DNA of 64,000 nucleotides from Oscillatoria sp. CS-180 (GCF_028330965.1 NZ_JAQMUB010000037.1:186001-250000), one strand, 5' to 3'; numbered from the stretch's first letter, positions 29,011 to 39,952 are shown. The notes: a model not told the origin generated them from the sequence alone. Program-made: numbers and translations.

Positions 29011-30507
29011 ATGACTCTTGGTGCGATCGCGCTAGTCGTCACGGTGCTAACTGTGGGGACTTTTTCACTAGTGGGTCTATGGCAGGCTAGCCGTAGACCG
29101 ATCACGTTAGAAGACTACATGGTCAGTCGCAATCATGTAGGAACAGGAGTAGCGCTTGCCACGATAGTTGCTTCTGCTATGGGGGCCTGGATTTTGTTCA
29201 GTCCACCGGAAGTCGGTGCCAGTAGTGGCGTTGCCGGTATCGTAGGGTACTGTATCGGGCAAGCAGTCCCCTCGGCGCTGTTTGCCTTTGTGGGAACCCG
29301 CATTCGCTTTCTAATGCCACAGGGGCATTCGCTAAATGAGTATGTCCTGCATCGTTTCGGTAATGCCATGTACGGGTTGACGTTGGGCATTATCGTCTTT
29401 TACATGTTTGTTTATCTGACAGCTGAGCTGACCGCGATCGCCAAAGCGGTTGAATTGATGGCGGGTATTCCTTTAGGGCTAACCGCTTTCTTGGTGATTG
29501 CTGCTGTTTTTGCATACACCACCGTTGGCGGCTTGGGAACTACCATGTTCACCGACGCCGTTCAGTTTGCAGTGATTGTGCCACTGCTGCTGTTCAGTTT
29601 TGGCATCGCCGTGTTTGCCTTAGGTGGATGGGGTAATGCGATCGCGCCTGTTGCCCAAACCGCTCCAGAGCTGCTGACGCTGGCAAATGGCCCTGGCATT
29701 AAGTTTGGAGCCACTCTTGTGGTCGCTGTCATCGCAGCGGAGATGTTTAATCAGGCCAACTGGCAGCGGGTCTATGCCTGCAAGAACAATCTCGTTGTGC
29801 GGCGATCGTTTCTCGGTTCGTTTGTGTTTATTCTGCCAATGCTGTTTATCTCAGGGTTGTTAGGCATTCTGGCAATGCACTTCGGATTGAGTGGTGATCG
29901 CGCTTTTTTCTTGCTGATTCAAGCGCTAGCACTGCCTAGTTGGGTCACAATTGCCGTTCTCATATTAGTCCTGGCGCTGGTCATGAGCAGCCTGGATACT
30001 CTCCTCAATGGCATTGCCAGCGTTTTCACGACGGATTTGATTCGCCTCTTTCCCACAATGCAGTCTGCTGGCATCCTCAAAGCGTCTCGAATTCTGACTG
30101 TAGCGATCGGGGTACCAACGGTACTGATTGCCGCCCAGGGGTACAACGTGCTTTATCTGTTTTTACTGGCAGATTTAGTCTGTGCCGGAGCGTTGTTTCC
30201 AGTTTTGTTAGGACTCTATTCTCGGCGGTTAACAGGATCTATTGCTTTTTGGAGCACCCTCTTGGGTATCTGTGCGGGCGCACTCTTTTTCCCACGTCCT
30301 GATTTCAGCCCCTGGAATAGCCTGCCCTTGTCAGGAGACCTGCTGCTCAGTTTTGTGCTTCCCATCATTGTCTCCTCCTTGGTTTCCATGATTTGGATGC
30401 GAGTCAATGCCCAACGAGGACAAACCGTCGCATTTGACTTCAAATCTTTGAACGACAACATCCGTGCCTACGATGAACCCGCCCTATCGACAAAGGTGAG
30501 TTGCTAG
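29011..30507 (+). CDS. Sodium:solute symporter family transporter, predicted thiamine-precursor uptake
   Basis: 498 residues, about 13 membrane segments, typical SSS (LeuT-fold) protein; the sodium-site region is around MGAWILFSPPEVGASSG (~55) and the signature-like stretch VGGLGTTMFTDAVQF (~175). ATG at 29011 preferred over TTG at 29005. First gene after a TPP riboswitch and 52 bases before thiC, so thiamine or a pyrimidine precursor (ThiV-like) is the likely substrate. The substrate is inferred from regulation only. Confidence 0.85.
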   Translation: MTLGAIALVVTVLTVGTFSLVGLWQASRRPITLEDYMVSRNHVGTGVALATIVASAMGAWILFSPPEVGASSGVAGIVGYCIGQAVPSALFAFVGTRIRFLMPQGHSLNEYVLHRFGNAMYGLTLGIIVFYMFVYLTAELTAIAKAVELMAGIPLGLTAFLVIAAVFAYTTVGGLGTTMFTDAVQFAVIVPLLLFSFGIAVFALGGWGNAIAPVAQTAPELLTLANGPGIKFGATLVVAVIAAEMFNQANWQRVYACKNNLVVRRSFLGSFVFILPMLFISGLLGILAMHFGLSGDRAFFLLIQALALPSWVTIAVLILVLALVMSSLDTLLNGIASVFTTDLIRLFPTMQSAGILKASRILTVAIGVPTVLIAAQGYNVLYLFLLADLVCAGALFPVLLGLYSRRLTGSIAFWSTLLGICAGALFFPRPDFSPWNSLPLSGDLLLSFVLPIIVSSLVSMIWMRVNAQRGQTVAFDFKSLNDNIRAYDEPALSTKVSC

Positions 30508-30517
30508 CACACGGTAA

Positions 30518-31951
<1,434 letters not shown>

Positions 31952-32133
31952 CAAGGTCCAGTGGTGAATTACAGCCGTTGCCAGTTTCACTAGGACAAGA
32001 CAATGAGCTCTGGTTATTGCGCTAAGCATCCGCATGATGTTTGGCGCAATAGCCTATGGCTTTATCAGCGTTCCAAATGGGGTACTTGTAGGTTAGTGTA
32101 GAACGCAGTGCAGGCCCTACCTTCTCGCAGCGT

Positions 32134-32170
32134 AACCCAACGTCAGCAAAGGATACGCTGGGTTTTCTGG
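32134..32170 (+). terminator. Candidate terminator of symporter-thiC unit
   Basis: AACCCAACG (32134) pairs with CGCTGGGTT (32156-32164), one mismatch, followed by TTC; an alternative CAGCGTA/TACGCTG pairing overlaps. The remaining DNA between thiC and 32260 shows no gene. Confidence 0.5.
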
Positions 32171-32259
32171 CGGCAGATTAGAGAGCTAAATGCAGATACT
32201 TATGTATATCAGGTGATGCATAGGTGCAAGATGCCAGTTCTATGGCATAGACCCAATCT

Positions 32260-32694
32260 TTAACAGACCTGTCCCTGAGTGGGTTCCGAAAAAGTATCCC
32301 AACCACCAGAGCGATAGGATTGCTTGACGATCGCAGATTGAACGAGCGAAACCAATATATCGTCCGTCAAAGGCTTAACCAGGAAACCATCCAGCTGCAA
32401 AGCTTTTTCGGACGCATTCCATCTTGGGGAGGCCGAATCTGTCAACGCCACAATGGTCATAGAAGGGGATTGCGACGAATGTCTTAAGGCTTTGACCTGA
32501 TTTTCAAACCAGGCGTGATTCTCGCCCACCAGGATTACCAAACAGGGGATCGCTTGCCGTGTTTGCTCGACTGCATGCTCAACGGAGGAGACAACAATAA
32601 ATGGATACTGGCTAGAGATGTCCGGGAGCTCTGGCGATCGCATCTGCCGCTGTTGCTCATCCAAAACGAGTACATAGTCTTGGGAAGGTTTCAT
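32260..32694 (-). CDS. Receiver-like protein lacking the phospho-acceptor Asp
   Basis: 144 residues with a CheY-like pattern: YVLVLDEQQ at the N-terminus, CLVILVGENHAWF where the LLD phospho-site normally is, TIVALTDSA (conserved Thr/Ser strand) and GFLVKPLTDD (conserved Lys). With Gly-Glu-Asn in place of the Asp it is probably a pseudo-receiver acting by protein contact. No output domain. Confidence 0.65.
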   Translation of the reverse strand: MKPSQDYVLVLDEQQRQMRSPELPDISSQYPFIVVSSVEHAVEQTRQAIPCLVILVGENHAWFENQVKALRHSSQSPSMTIVALTDSASPRWNASEKALQLDGFLVKPLTDDILVSLVQSAIVKQSYRSGGWDTFSEPTQGQVC

Positions 32695-33351
32695 TGGTTA
32701 ACCATAAGGTTGGGGATTGGTAGAAAGGAAATTGCTCACTAACACGTAGTTACGTAGAGCTATAGCGATCGCTAGTCCAACTAGAACAAGCCTGCAAGTC
32801 ATCTTGTTAATGTACTAAGTATTTAAAGATACTCATTACCTCGAACAGAATGACTAGTGCTACATATCTACAATCTATGACTTGCCCCCATTTTGATAGG
32901 TGAAGCTTCTAATAGAGCAAGAAAATTCTTTTTTTTTCAGCTTTACCGTATTTAAGCATCCAACCCTAAAATCTTCTTAAATAAAACCACTGATTTTTTG
33001 GAAAAGCGATAACACTATCTGATTCTCTTAAGAAATGAATGGTGTGTTGCCATACTGTATTATTGCTGCGGCTGCTCATTTTAAATGTCGAATACGGACA
33101 TTTTGGCTGCTTTTACGGCGAGATCTCAATCTTTAGGTAGTGCTATCGCATCAATTTTAATGGTCACATCAGGTTCTTTCTGTTCCGTTTAATGTTCTAC
33201 TGAGAACGGACTCAATCTTCTTTTACTTTTGTTGCGATAAAGAACTTATATTTCAATTTCAATACATAATTCACACAACTTAAGAATATGATTTTACTTG
33301 AAATCATGCGGTGATCTATCATGGCGGTCGCAGTCTAGCGAAGAGCAATAA
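32695..33351. other. AT-rich gap
   Basis: No supported gene. A 35-codon frame (33085-33192) exists without a ribosome site. T-rich runs at ~32930. Base composition is clearly more AT-rich than neighbouring genes, and the following DNA contains gene debris, so the stretch may be a remnant of a deleted locus. Confidence 0.45.
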
Positions 33352-33653
33352 GCAGCACCTAAAGACGTAATTGCAGCGATCGCCCATCAACCTCAGCGGG
33401 AACTTGTTGTTGGTTTAGGGAGTCGATTAGATTCGGCTGAACTAGAACCACCGCCCCCGAACGTCCATGCCTTCTCCTGGGCACCCCAACTTCAGGTCTA
33501 CAGCCGGCTGATTGCGCCATTATCACTGCGGGCATCAACGCCATTGACGAATGCATCTATGAAATTCAAGTCGTCAAAGGGCTGCATGGTTCCCTGCTAC
33601 GTGAACCATATGTGCAAAACCTAGCCAATATAATCAATCAAACTCTAAATTAA
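33352..33653 (+). pseudogene. Remnant of a UDP-glycosyltransferase-like gene
   Basis: Frame from 33352 reads PKDVIAAIAHQPQ, then NVHAFSWAPQLQV; after a one-base loss near 33501 the next frame continues LQPADCAIITAGINAIDECIY and, after an apparent internal deletion, ends REPYVQNLANIINQTLN, stop at 33651-33653. WAPQ..L..AD..I..GG(A).N...E is the donor-binding signature of GT1/MGT-type enzymes. The N-terminal half is missing. A dead gene next to a live exporter. Confidence 0.75.
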
Positions 33654-33682
33654 ACCTTGGATTTACTCAAAAATCCTGAGCT

Positions 33683-35551
33683 ATGCCAACACTGCGACTT
33701 ATGACAATCTACCGCTCGGTATTAAAAATCATTAGAGCTAGGTTTCAGAATTATGACTTCGTTTTGCATGAATTAGGCCATCTTAAATTATTAGCTGCTC
33801 TAGCGCTTATTTGTTCAGTCTTAGTATCGATCTTAGATGGCCTTGGCATCGGTCTGCTATTGACTTTTTTGCAAAGCCTGACCTCCCTTGAACCTGAAGG
33901 TACTCAGACCGGTATTCATTGGATTGATACTCATGTTTTGGGAGTTGATCTACCCCAAAATCAGCAGTTAATTAGAATTGCCGGTATTACCCTGTTGGTG
34001 ACTTGGTTACGTGCCGGCGTTGATTTTCTGCAAGCCATGCTCACTGGAACCGTCGAAATTACGCTGCTAGATCGACTGCGACGGCGTGTCTTTGAGCAAC
34101 TGTGTGCGTTCAGACTCGACTATTTTTCTGACGTTCGTTCAGGTAACTTAGTGAGTCTCCTGACGAACGATATCACCAAGTTAAAAAACTTATTTGGCTC
34201 AATTTCCTTTTTGCTCGTCAACAGTGTACGAGTCACTATTTATGGATTAATCATTATTTGGATTTCTTGGAAGTTGTCTCTAACTGCGATTGCTTTACTC
34301 AGTATTCTTTCAATTGTTATTTCAAAACTGAGAAGATATATTCGTCAATCTAGTCAAAAAATTACAATTGCCAATAGCGAGATGACCGCGAGAGGGATTG
34401 AATTTCTGTCTGGTATTCTTACTGTTCATGCCTTTGCAACTCAGCAAATCGAGAAATTACGCTTCAATCGCGCGAGTCAACAAATTGCTGATGCTGAGGT
34501 TGAAGCTCTATCCCGAGTTGCTTTACAGGGTCCTCTTTCCTTTGGGTTCGGTTCCACTATTATTCTATTTATCATTGCAATAGGCTACCTGTCTTTCGAG
34601 GTCTCCGTTGCCCAACTGCTGATGTTTGTCTACATCCTCGATAGTGTCGTTAAAACGCTCCGATATATGCACTATTTATCTGGGCAAGTTAGCTATCAAC
34701 AAGGATCGCTGCACAATGTCAGGAACCTGGTATCGACCCACAATAAGCCTTACTTTGCAAATGGTCGCATCGCCTTTTCAGGCTTGAAGAATGCTTTTCA
34801 GTTCTGTTCTGTCAGCTTTGCCTACGATACCAACAGTCGTATTCTTCAGGATATCAATTTGGTGATTGAAAAAGGCAAAACAACTGCTTTGGTGGGCGCT
34901 TCTGGTTCTGGAAAATCTACGTTAGCATCGTTGCTTTGTCGTTTTTATGACCCGCAAGCAGGGCAAATTCTGGTCGATGACGTTGATTTAAGAGCCTTTG
35001 AAATCACTTCTCTACGGAATAAGATTGCCATCGTCAGTCAGGAAACCTTCATCTTTAATACGTCGGTGATCAATAACATTACCTATGGCTTAGAAGACGT
35101 CAACGACACCGACGTTTATCGCGCAGCTGAACTGGCCAATGCCATTGACTTTATTCAGAACTTACCGGAAGGATTCAATACCGTGTTGGGCGATCGCGGC
35201 GTCAAACTTTCGGGGGGACAGCGCCAGCGCATCGCGATCTCCCGTGCCCTCCTGCGTGACCCCGAAATCCTGATTCTAGACGAAGCCACCAGCGCCCTCG
35301 ATTCCGTCTCAGAGCAGCTGATTCAAAAATCCCTAGAGCAGCTCTCCACCAACCGAACCGTGATTGCGATCGCCCATCGCCTCTCCACCATTACCCATGC
35401 CGACAAAATCGTTGTCCTTGAAAAAGGCCGCATCGTCGAGCAAGGCACCTATCAAGGCTTGCTAGCGCAGAAAGGCAAACTCTGGGACTATCACAAAGCC
35501 CAGTTCCTCGAAAATGCCGACACCCAGTTCAAGAAACCCGAAACGGTTTAA
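33683..35551 (+). CDS. ABC exporter, membrane-ATPase fusion (HepA-like)
   Basis: 622 residues. Six-helix exporter domain (~35-340) then nucleotide-binding domain: Walker A GASGSGKST (~410), Q-loop SQETF, signature LSGGQRQR, Walker B LILDEATSALD, and H-loop AHRLST. Resembles HepA/MsbA-type exporters used for exopolysaccharide or glycolipid in cyanobacteria; no peptidase domain. A decayed glycosyltransferase lies just upstream and a lipase-like gene 50 bases downstream. Cargo unknown. Confidence 0.88.
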   Translation: MPTLRLMTIYRSVLKIIRARFQNYDFVLHELGHLKLLAALALICSVLVSILDGLGIGLLLTFLQSLTSLEPEGTQTGIHWIDTHVLGVDLPQNQQLIRIAGITLLVTWLRAGVDFLQAMLTGTVEITLLDRLRRRVFEQLCAFRLDYFSDVRSGNLVSLLTNDITKLKNLFGSISFLLVNSVRVTIYGLIIIWISWKLSLTAIALLSILSIVISKLRRYIRQSSQKITIANSEMTARGIEFLSGILTVHAFATQQIEKLRFNRASQQIADAEVEALSRVALQGPLSFGFGSTIILFIIAIGYLSFEVSVAQLLMFVYILDSVVKTLRYMHYLSGQVSYQQGSLHNVRNLVSTHNKPYFANGRIAFSGLKNAFQFCSVSFAYDTNSRILQDINLVIEKGKTTALVGASGSGKSTLASLLCRFYDPQAGQILVDDVDLRAFEITSLRNKIAIVSQETFIFNTSVINNITYGLEDVNDTDVYRAAELANAIDFIQNLPEGFNTVLGDRGVKLSGGQRQRIAISRALLRDPEILILDEATSALDSVSEQLIQKSLEQLSTNRTVIAIAHRLSTITHADKIVVLEKGRIVEQGTYQGLLAQKGKLWDYHKAQFLENADTQFKKPETV

Positions 35552-35600
35552 GGACATGACTCATACGGGATAATAATCATGTAGTCCGTGAGCGTACTTT

Positions 35601-36305
35601 ATGCCTTTGCCGACGGTGATTATTCCGGGATATCTTGCTGGGGCAGCGCCCTATCGTTCTTTGGCGGCGGACCTAAATCAGCGGGGGATCTGGACAAAGA
35701 CGGTGCCGTTGACGCAGGCAAGCTGGTTGCCGACCATTGGAGGGCGATCAGTGCAGCCTATTTTGGCGGCGATCGCTCAAACCGTCAACGAAGCAACATC
35801 CACAACGGGGTGCGATCGCGTCAATCTGGTGGGCCATTCAGCAGGCGGGTGGATTGCCCGCATCTATTTGGGTGATGTTCCCTACGCAGTCCACAAAGCG
35901 GATCAAACTCGGCAAAATACTTGGTCGGGGTATAAGCAGGTGGAAACGCTGCTGACGTTGGGCACCCCCCACGTTAGTCAAGAACGCTGGACTCGTCGCA
36001 ACTTAGATTTTGTTAATCAAACCTATCCGGGTGTTCACCACGATACGGTCAACTACATCTGTATTGCAGGGAAGGCCGTTTTTGGTCGGCGCTGGCGCAC
36101 TTGGTTTACATACAACAGCTACAAGCTCACGGTTGGTGAGGGGGCCTGCTGGGGCGATGGCATCACCCCGATCACAGCAGCCCATCTTCCCGATGCCAAG
36201 AATATTACTCTGGAAGGGGTATACCATTCTCCGAAGCCGGGGATTGCTTGGTATGGTTCGCCTCAGGTCGTCGATCAGTGGGTGCTCTATCTTAGGAATG
36301 AATGA
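35601..36305 (+). CDS. Lipase/esterase-like alpha/beta hydrolase
   Basis: 234 residues. Oxyanion region VIIPGYLAGA at the start, nucleophile elbow VGHSAGGWIARIY (Ser ~97), LLTLGTPHV, and a His in GVYHSPKPG near the end complete a plausible Ser-Asp-His triad (Asp in GDGITPI). Similar to PGAP1/triacylglycerol-lipase-like proteins. Possibly co-transcribed with the ABC exporter. Its last codons lie inside the repeat starting at 36292. Confidence 0.8.
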   Translation: MPLPTVIIPGYLAGAAPYRSLAADLNQRGIWTKTVPLTQASWLPTIGGRSVQPILAAIAQTVNEATSTTGCDRVNLVGHSAGGWIARIYLGDVPYAVHKADQTRQNTWSGYKQVETLLTLGTPHVSQERWTRRNLDFVNQTYPGVHHDTVNYICIAGKAVFGRRWRTWFTYNSYKLTVGEGACWGDGITPITAAHLPDAKNITLEGVYHSPKPGIAWYGSPQVVDQWVLYLRNE

Positions 36306-36396
36306 ATTTTAAGTTCTCAGTTTTGAGTTTTGAATGATTGATTTATCAGCGAATCCAAAGCTCAAAGTTGATACTTAAATAAGTTCCCGTTCCTTA
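36292..36396 (+). repeat. ~105-bp dispersed repeat, copy A
   Basis: Starts TTAGGAATGAAT, ends AAGTTCCCGTTCCTTA, and matches the reverse complement of 42967-43067 with about four substitutions and one 4-base insertion. Contains ATTCAAA/ACTCAAA heptamer units on the other strand. Overlaps the end of the lipase-like gene. With copy B it brackets the TonB/ExbBD/PstS cluster in inverted orientation. Confidence 0.9.
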
Positions 36397-36491
36397 CTTA
36401 GTGAATTAGAGCGATCGCTACTGCCAGCAAGGGAGTCGTTTGGAAACGCTGAAGCCCTTACTGTGCCAATATTTCTCTGCCTTCATCTGGA

Positions 36492-38591
36492 CTACTCAAG
36501 CTCCCGAGGATCTTCCGGCCAAATCACCACTAGTGCGTTTGAGTTGCCTGCCCCAAATCCTACAATGGATGAGAAAAGTTGTGGGGTTCCCTCTACAGCC
36601 ATTCTCAAGAGAGGTGCACCGCAGTATTCGCCGGCATCTGCAATTTCAGTCTGATAGAGACGTGAAAGCGTTGACGGAACGAAGTCGAAGCTTTCAGTCA
36701 TCACTAGGGCATCCTTGGCCGCACTCACAGGGACAGGACCGGTTTCGGGGGTTAGATCAGCTAGAAAGCAGCTTTGGTCGATGCCAGTTGGCCAGCCATC
36801 TGCGATCGCATCAGCAGCAATTTCGGGTAGCGCATTCAGACTGCCCACGGAGTTGTTGAGCACATTGATTCTGCCAGCTTCAATCAGTTCCGCCTGCTTC
36901 TCAGGATTGAACGCAACTAGCTCAGACACAGGCACGGCATCGTCAGAGTCGCCAGAGTCAGTATCACTAACCCTGGTCCTTGAAGTATTGGAAGTCCTGG
37001 CCGAGTTGCGGTTTTGGGGCGTGGCCGGACTGGTCGCTGCGGCTACTTCGGGAGTCCGGGTCGATTGATCTGTTACGTCTTGTTCTTCTTCAGTGGCGGC
37101 TGTTTCGTTTTCCTCTGCTGGAGCATCTTCAGTGCTTTGTTCTGGACGTCTGCCGTTAGCGGCGGTCGTTGTCGGTGTTTCAAACTCGTCGGAGTCCAAA
37201 GTCTGGCAGTTGACCGCGTTGTAGTCCACTTCCACTTCAACAACATAAACTTGTGGTGTTTCAGCTTCAGGGAAGTCAACGTTTTGGACCAGCTCTAGGG
37301 AGCGATCGTCAAAATCCTGATAGCCCGTTGAGCGCAAGGGCTGAGGATCACCGACTAGGACCCCGTCTGGACCCACTACAACACCCCATTCGGCATCTTT
37401 AGGGGCGATCGGCAGGCAAATGCCCAACGGGTAGGGAACTTTCTCTTCAAGATCGTCCAGTATCTCTACAGCCACGCTACTAGCCTGCGAAGCGTCCTCT
37501 CCTTCTGTTGCCTCCGGAGCTGTCTCGGCTGCGGGAAGCTCAATATCTTCAATTTCGCTGAGGGCTTTTAACCAATTTTCGCGAGCGGTTTTAGCCTCAG
37601 CTGGTGTAGTCAGGTCAGGACCAACGTAGTCATCGAGAACAGCAAAGTATTCGTCTGGAATCTTTTCAATCGAAGGTGGCCATTCACAATCTTCAGCATC
37701 GTAGTCCACTGCAATTTCTGCGAGATAGGCTTGGGGTGCATCCGAATCAGGAAAGTCATAGCTATCAAGCAGCTTTAGGGCTTCCCGGTCAAAGTTGCGA
37801 TAGCCGGTCCTCTGCACAAACTGCTTGTATTCATCAACTGTGCCGTCTGCATCCACTAAGACCAGAATCTCCGCTGCTGTAGGGTCACCGGGCAGACAAA
37901 TATTGGCTTCGTAGGGCAGGTCGTCAAAATCATTGAGTGGCTGGATTTCTAGATCGGTGAAGGCGGCACCGCGATCGCTAAAACTCTCTATCCAGGACTC
38001 CCTCAGATCTGTCGCTTCAGCCTCAGCAATCTTGACGCCATTGTAGGCACCAAAAACGGCTACATACTCCTCAAATGCCTTCTCCGGGGAATCAGCAAGC
38101 GCCTGTAGCGGCGGCGCAGTAACGTTTGGCGGATCGGTATTAGGATTCTGGACAGTGTCAGCAGCGGGAGAGACCTGAGGCACTCTACCTTGAGAGCGGG
38201 AGGAACGATTGTCTGAACTGGATGCACCGGTGCGATTACCTGTCCTACTGCTACGAGTGCCACTACGATTTCCTCCAGAACGGGACGCGCCACCACTGGT
38301 CCCTGCTGCCGCATTGGCTCGGGCTTGAGTGGCGGGAGTAGTGGTTGGGTTGGTTTTAACTGTGCCTGTATTAGCAGGTGCCGCAGCCCTCGGACGAGGC
38401 CGAGGGGGATCAACCTTAGTTATGGCAATACCTGTATCTTCTGGATCAGGCGGCGGCACAAGATCATCTTCAGAAGGCGCCACCGGAGTAAACAGGACCA
38501 ATCCATGCAGCCCTAGGGATGCTAAAAGCATCGGAGGCAATAAAAAATACCAAAGCGGTTTTTTCTTAGTTGGTTTAGGGGGCAGATTCAT
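36492..38591 (-). CDS. TonB-like protein with tandem repeats (large)
   Basis: 699 residues from ATG at 38591. Short basic N-terminus, one membrane segment (~13-34) with S25-x3-H29, the motif through which TonB contacts ExbB/ExbD, then PPPDPED/PRPRPR and a Ser/Gly/Arg-rich linker. Two related modules, ~229-302 and ~389-462, share ICLP, (S/T)GY-x-(N/D)FD, an FP turn and V-DY(D/N)A plus two Cys; their pattern resembles the TonB C-terminal fold. The last ~100 residues (C608, EYCG at 655-658, final DPR) match the end of the neighbouring TonB-like protein. Last gene of the cluster. Confidence 0.75.
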   Translation of the reverse strand: MNLPPKPTKKKPLWYFLLPPMLLASLGLHGLVLFTPVAPSEDDLVPPPDPEDTGIAITKVDPPRPRPRAAAPANTGTVKTNPTTTPATQARANAAAGTSGGASRSGGNRSGTRSSRTGNRTGASSSDNRSSRSQGRVPQVSPAADTVQNPNTDPPNVTAPPLQALADSPEKAFEEYVAVFGAYNGVKIAEAEATDLRESWIESFSDRGAAFTDLEIQPLNDFDDLPYEANICLPGDPTAAEILVLVDADGTVDEYKQFVQRTGYRNFDREALKLLDSYDFPDSDAPQAYLAEIAVDYDAEDCEWPPSIEKIPDEYFAVLDDYVGPDLTTPAEAKTARENWLKALSEIEDIELPAAETAPEATEGEDASQASSVAVEILDDLEEKVPYPLGICLPIAPKDAEWGVVVGPDGVLVGDPQPLRSTGYQDFDDRSLELVQNVDFPEAETPQVYVVEVEVDYNAVNCQTLDSDEFETPTTTAANGRRPEQSTEDAPAEENETAATEEEQDVTDQSTRTPEVAAATSPATPQNRNSARTSNTSRTRVSDTDSGDSDDAVPVSELVAFNPEKQAELIEAGRINVLNNSVGSLNALPEIAADAIADGWPTGIDQSCFLADLTPETGPVPVSAAKDALVMTESFDFVPSTLSRLYQTEIADAGEYCGAPLLRMAVEGTPQLFSSIVGFGAGNSNALVVIWPEDPRELE

Positions 38592-38703
38592 GGCAGTTTG
38601 CGATCGCAATTTTGAGTCAAATCCAGTCGCTCGTGAGCAGTTAACCGACTTTCAAGTTTCACACAGCGGAGAAGCTTTTTCTAGCTAGCGGACCTATCAG
38701 CGT

Positions 38704-39579
38704 TTACACACGGGGGTCCGACGTCCAAAAAATCAGGAGAATTGCCCCTGGTGGGCTGCCAGGGCCTATGCCTATGGTCGAAACATAGATTCCCGTCGTT
38801 GCTCCTCCTTCCTGGACTTCATAAAGGGGCATTCCGCAGTACTCAGCCGTTGGAACCACCGTCTGTCCAGCAAAGGTTTGAGGCAAGTCTTCACTGACTA
38901 CTAAACCATAGTTACGCACTAAGTATTTCAATCGATCAGCTCTGGGGTCTAAGACGAATGAGCTCTCTTCAATAGATGAGAAAAAGCAGCTTAGTGTTTC
39001 AGGTGCCCAACCGCCTAGATAAGTTGGCGAATTGTCTCCTGTGGGATTCCAGGCATACAAGGGAAAATAGTCAGTCTGGTCAAACTCGCGATTGATGGCA
39101 CCTGTTTGCCCCAGCAGAGTTTGCTGTCTAGCCAGATCAAATCCAACTGGAGCCTCTTCTTCAGGAAAACCATTCTCTTCGGGAAAGTCTTCTTCGATAA
39201 ATTGCTCCTCAGGTGGCAGTTCCTCTACCTGGGTGGGGTCAGGTGGAGGGGGGACGGCATCAGGCGGAGGGGCTTGCTGCTGAGGCTGAGGCTGCTCTGG
39301 TGGTGGCTCGGCAGGTGGTTCAGGAATTTCAATGTCTGAGAGACTGAGGATATCAATCGGCTCCTCATCGTCAACTTCTTCAATCTCGTCCTCAGCCGTC
39401 TCTTCCTCCGCCACTTCTCTGGAGGGAAGCGGGACAAAGAGCAAAGCAATGTGGAGAACGATAGAAATGCCCATAAGTGGCGCAATTAGCCACTGCCAGC
39501 GCCAGGTCAACTTCTGCTTGGATGCAGATGCAGGAATATTCGATGGGTCTGCGGATTCTAAGGTCTCTAATTCAGACAT
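38704..39579 (-). CDS. TonB-like protein (small paralogue)
   Basis: 291 residues. Membrane segment ~28-50 with S39-x3-H43 as in TonB, then an acidic and Pro/Gln-rich periplasmic linker (EIPEPPAEPPPEQPQPQ), and a C-terminal domain ~185-291 sharing GW, SCF (C198), EYCG-x-PL (C248), a G-x-G-x-G stretch and a W-x2-DPR end with the larger protein downstream. The Cys spacing (50) is nearly the same as in the paralogue (49). No classical TonB C-terminal YP motif. 112 bases before the next gene, same strand. Confidence 0.75.
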   Translation of the reverse strand: MSELETLESADPSNIPASASKQKLTWRWQWLIAPLMGISIVLHIALLFVPLPSREVAEEETAEDEIEEVDDEEPIDILSLSDIEIPEPPAEPPPEQPQPQQQAPPPDAVPPPPDPTQVEELPPEEQFIEEDFPEENGFPEEEAPVGFDLARQQTLLGQTGAINREFDQTDYFPLYAWNPTGDNSPTYLGGWAPETLSCFFSSIEESSFVLDPRADRLKYLVRNYGLVVSEDLPQTFAGQTVVPTAEYCGMPLYEVQEGGATTGIYVSTIGIGPGSPPGAILLIFWTSDPRV

Positions 39580-39780
39580 TCCCTTTTCAATGGGTCACTA
39601 CCAAAGTCGGATATTGGAGGACAAAATAGCGTAAGACGTTTGAAGATAGATGCCTGTCGCAGCTAGGATCCCTAAGCAATTTTGGCTCAAAGGAGACTGT
39701 TGTTAGCCTGAAATTTTCCGGCGATCGTGCCTAACCTCATCCTAAGATATGTTTCTGCCTGACAGGTACAACTATCGGCA

Positions 39781-39845
39781 GCATTTGAGTGCTTGCGTAT
39801 CGCCAAATGACTCGCTGCCTTGTTCTCACGGAATGGACAACGGCC
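39781..39845 (+). repeat. Dispersed ~65-bp element, copy 2
   Basis: Partner of 25655-25720 in the same orientation, ~70% identical by eye, ending in ACGGCC. Lies between pstS and the small tonB-like gene. Confidence 0.5.
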
Positions 39846-39883
39846 CCATTTTGAAACCTAAGCAGACAACTGGATCAATAGAA

Positions 39884-39911
39884 ACCCCAGAGCAAGCTAT
39901 TGCCCTGGGGT
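39884..39911 (-). terminator. Terminator of pstS
   Basis: ACCCCAG and CTGGGGT pair, with an inner GCA/TGC after a mismatch, 42 bases past the pstS stop; on the pstS strand TTCTATT follows. It suggests the tonB-like pair has its own promoter in the 370-base gap or is read through. Confidence 0.65.
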
Positions 39912-39952
39912 ACGCTTTCAACTAGCTGTCAAAAGCTTGTGGCTATCCAAGG

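Noticed and set aside
33085-33192. 35-codon rightward frame in the AT-rich gap
   Set aside because: No ribosome site and no recognisable feature; expected by chance.
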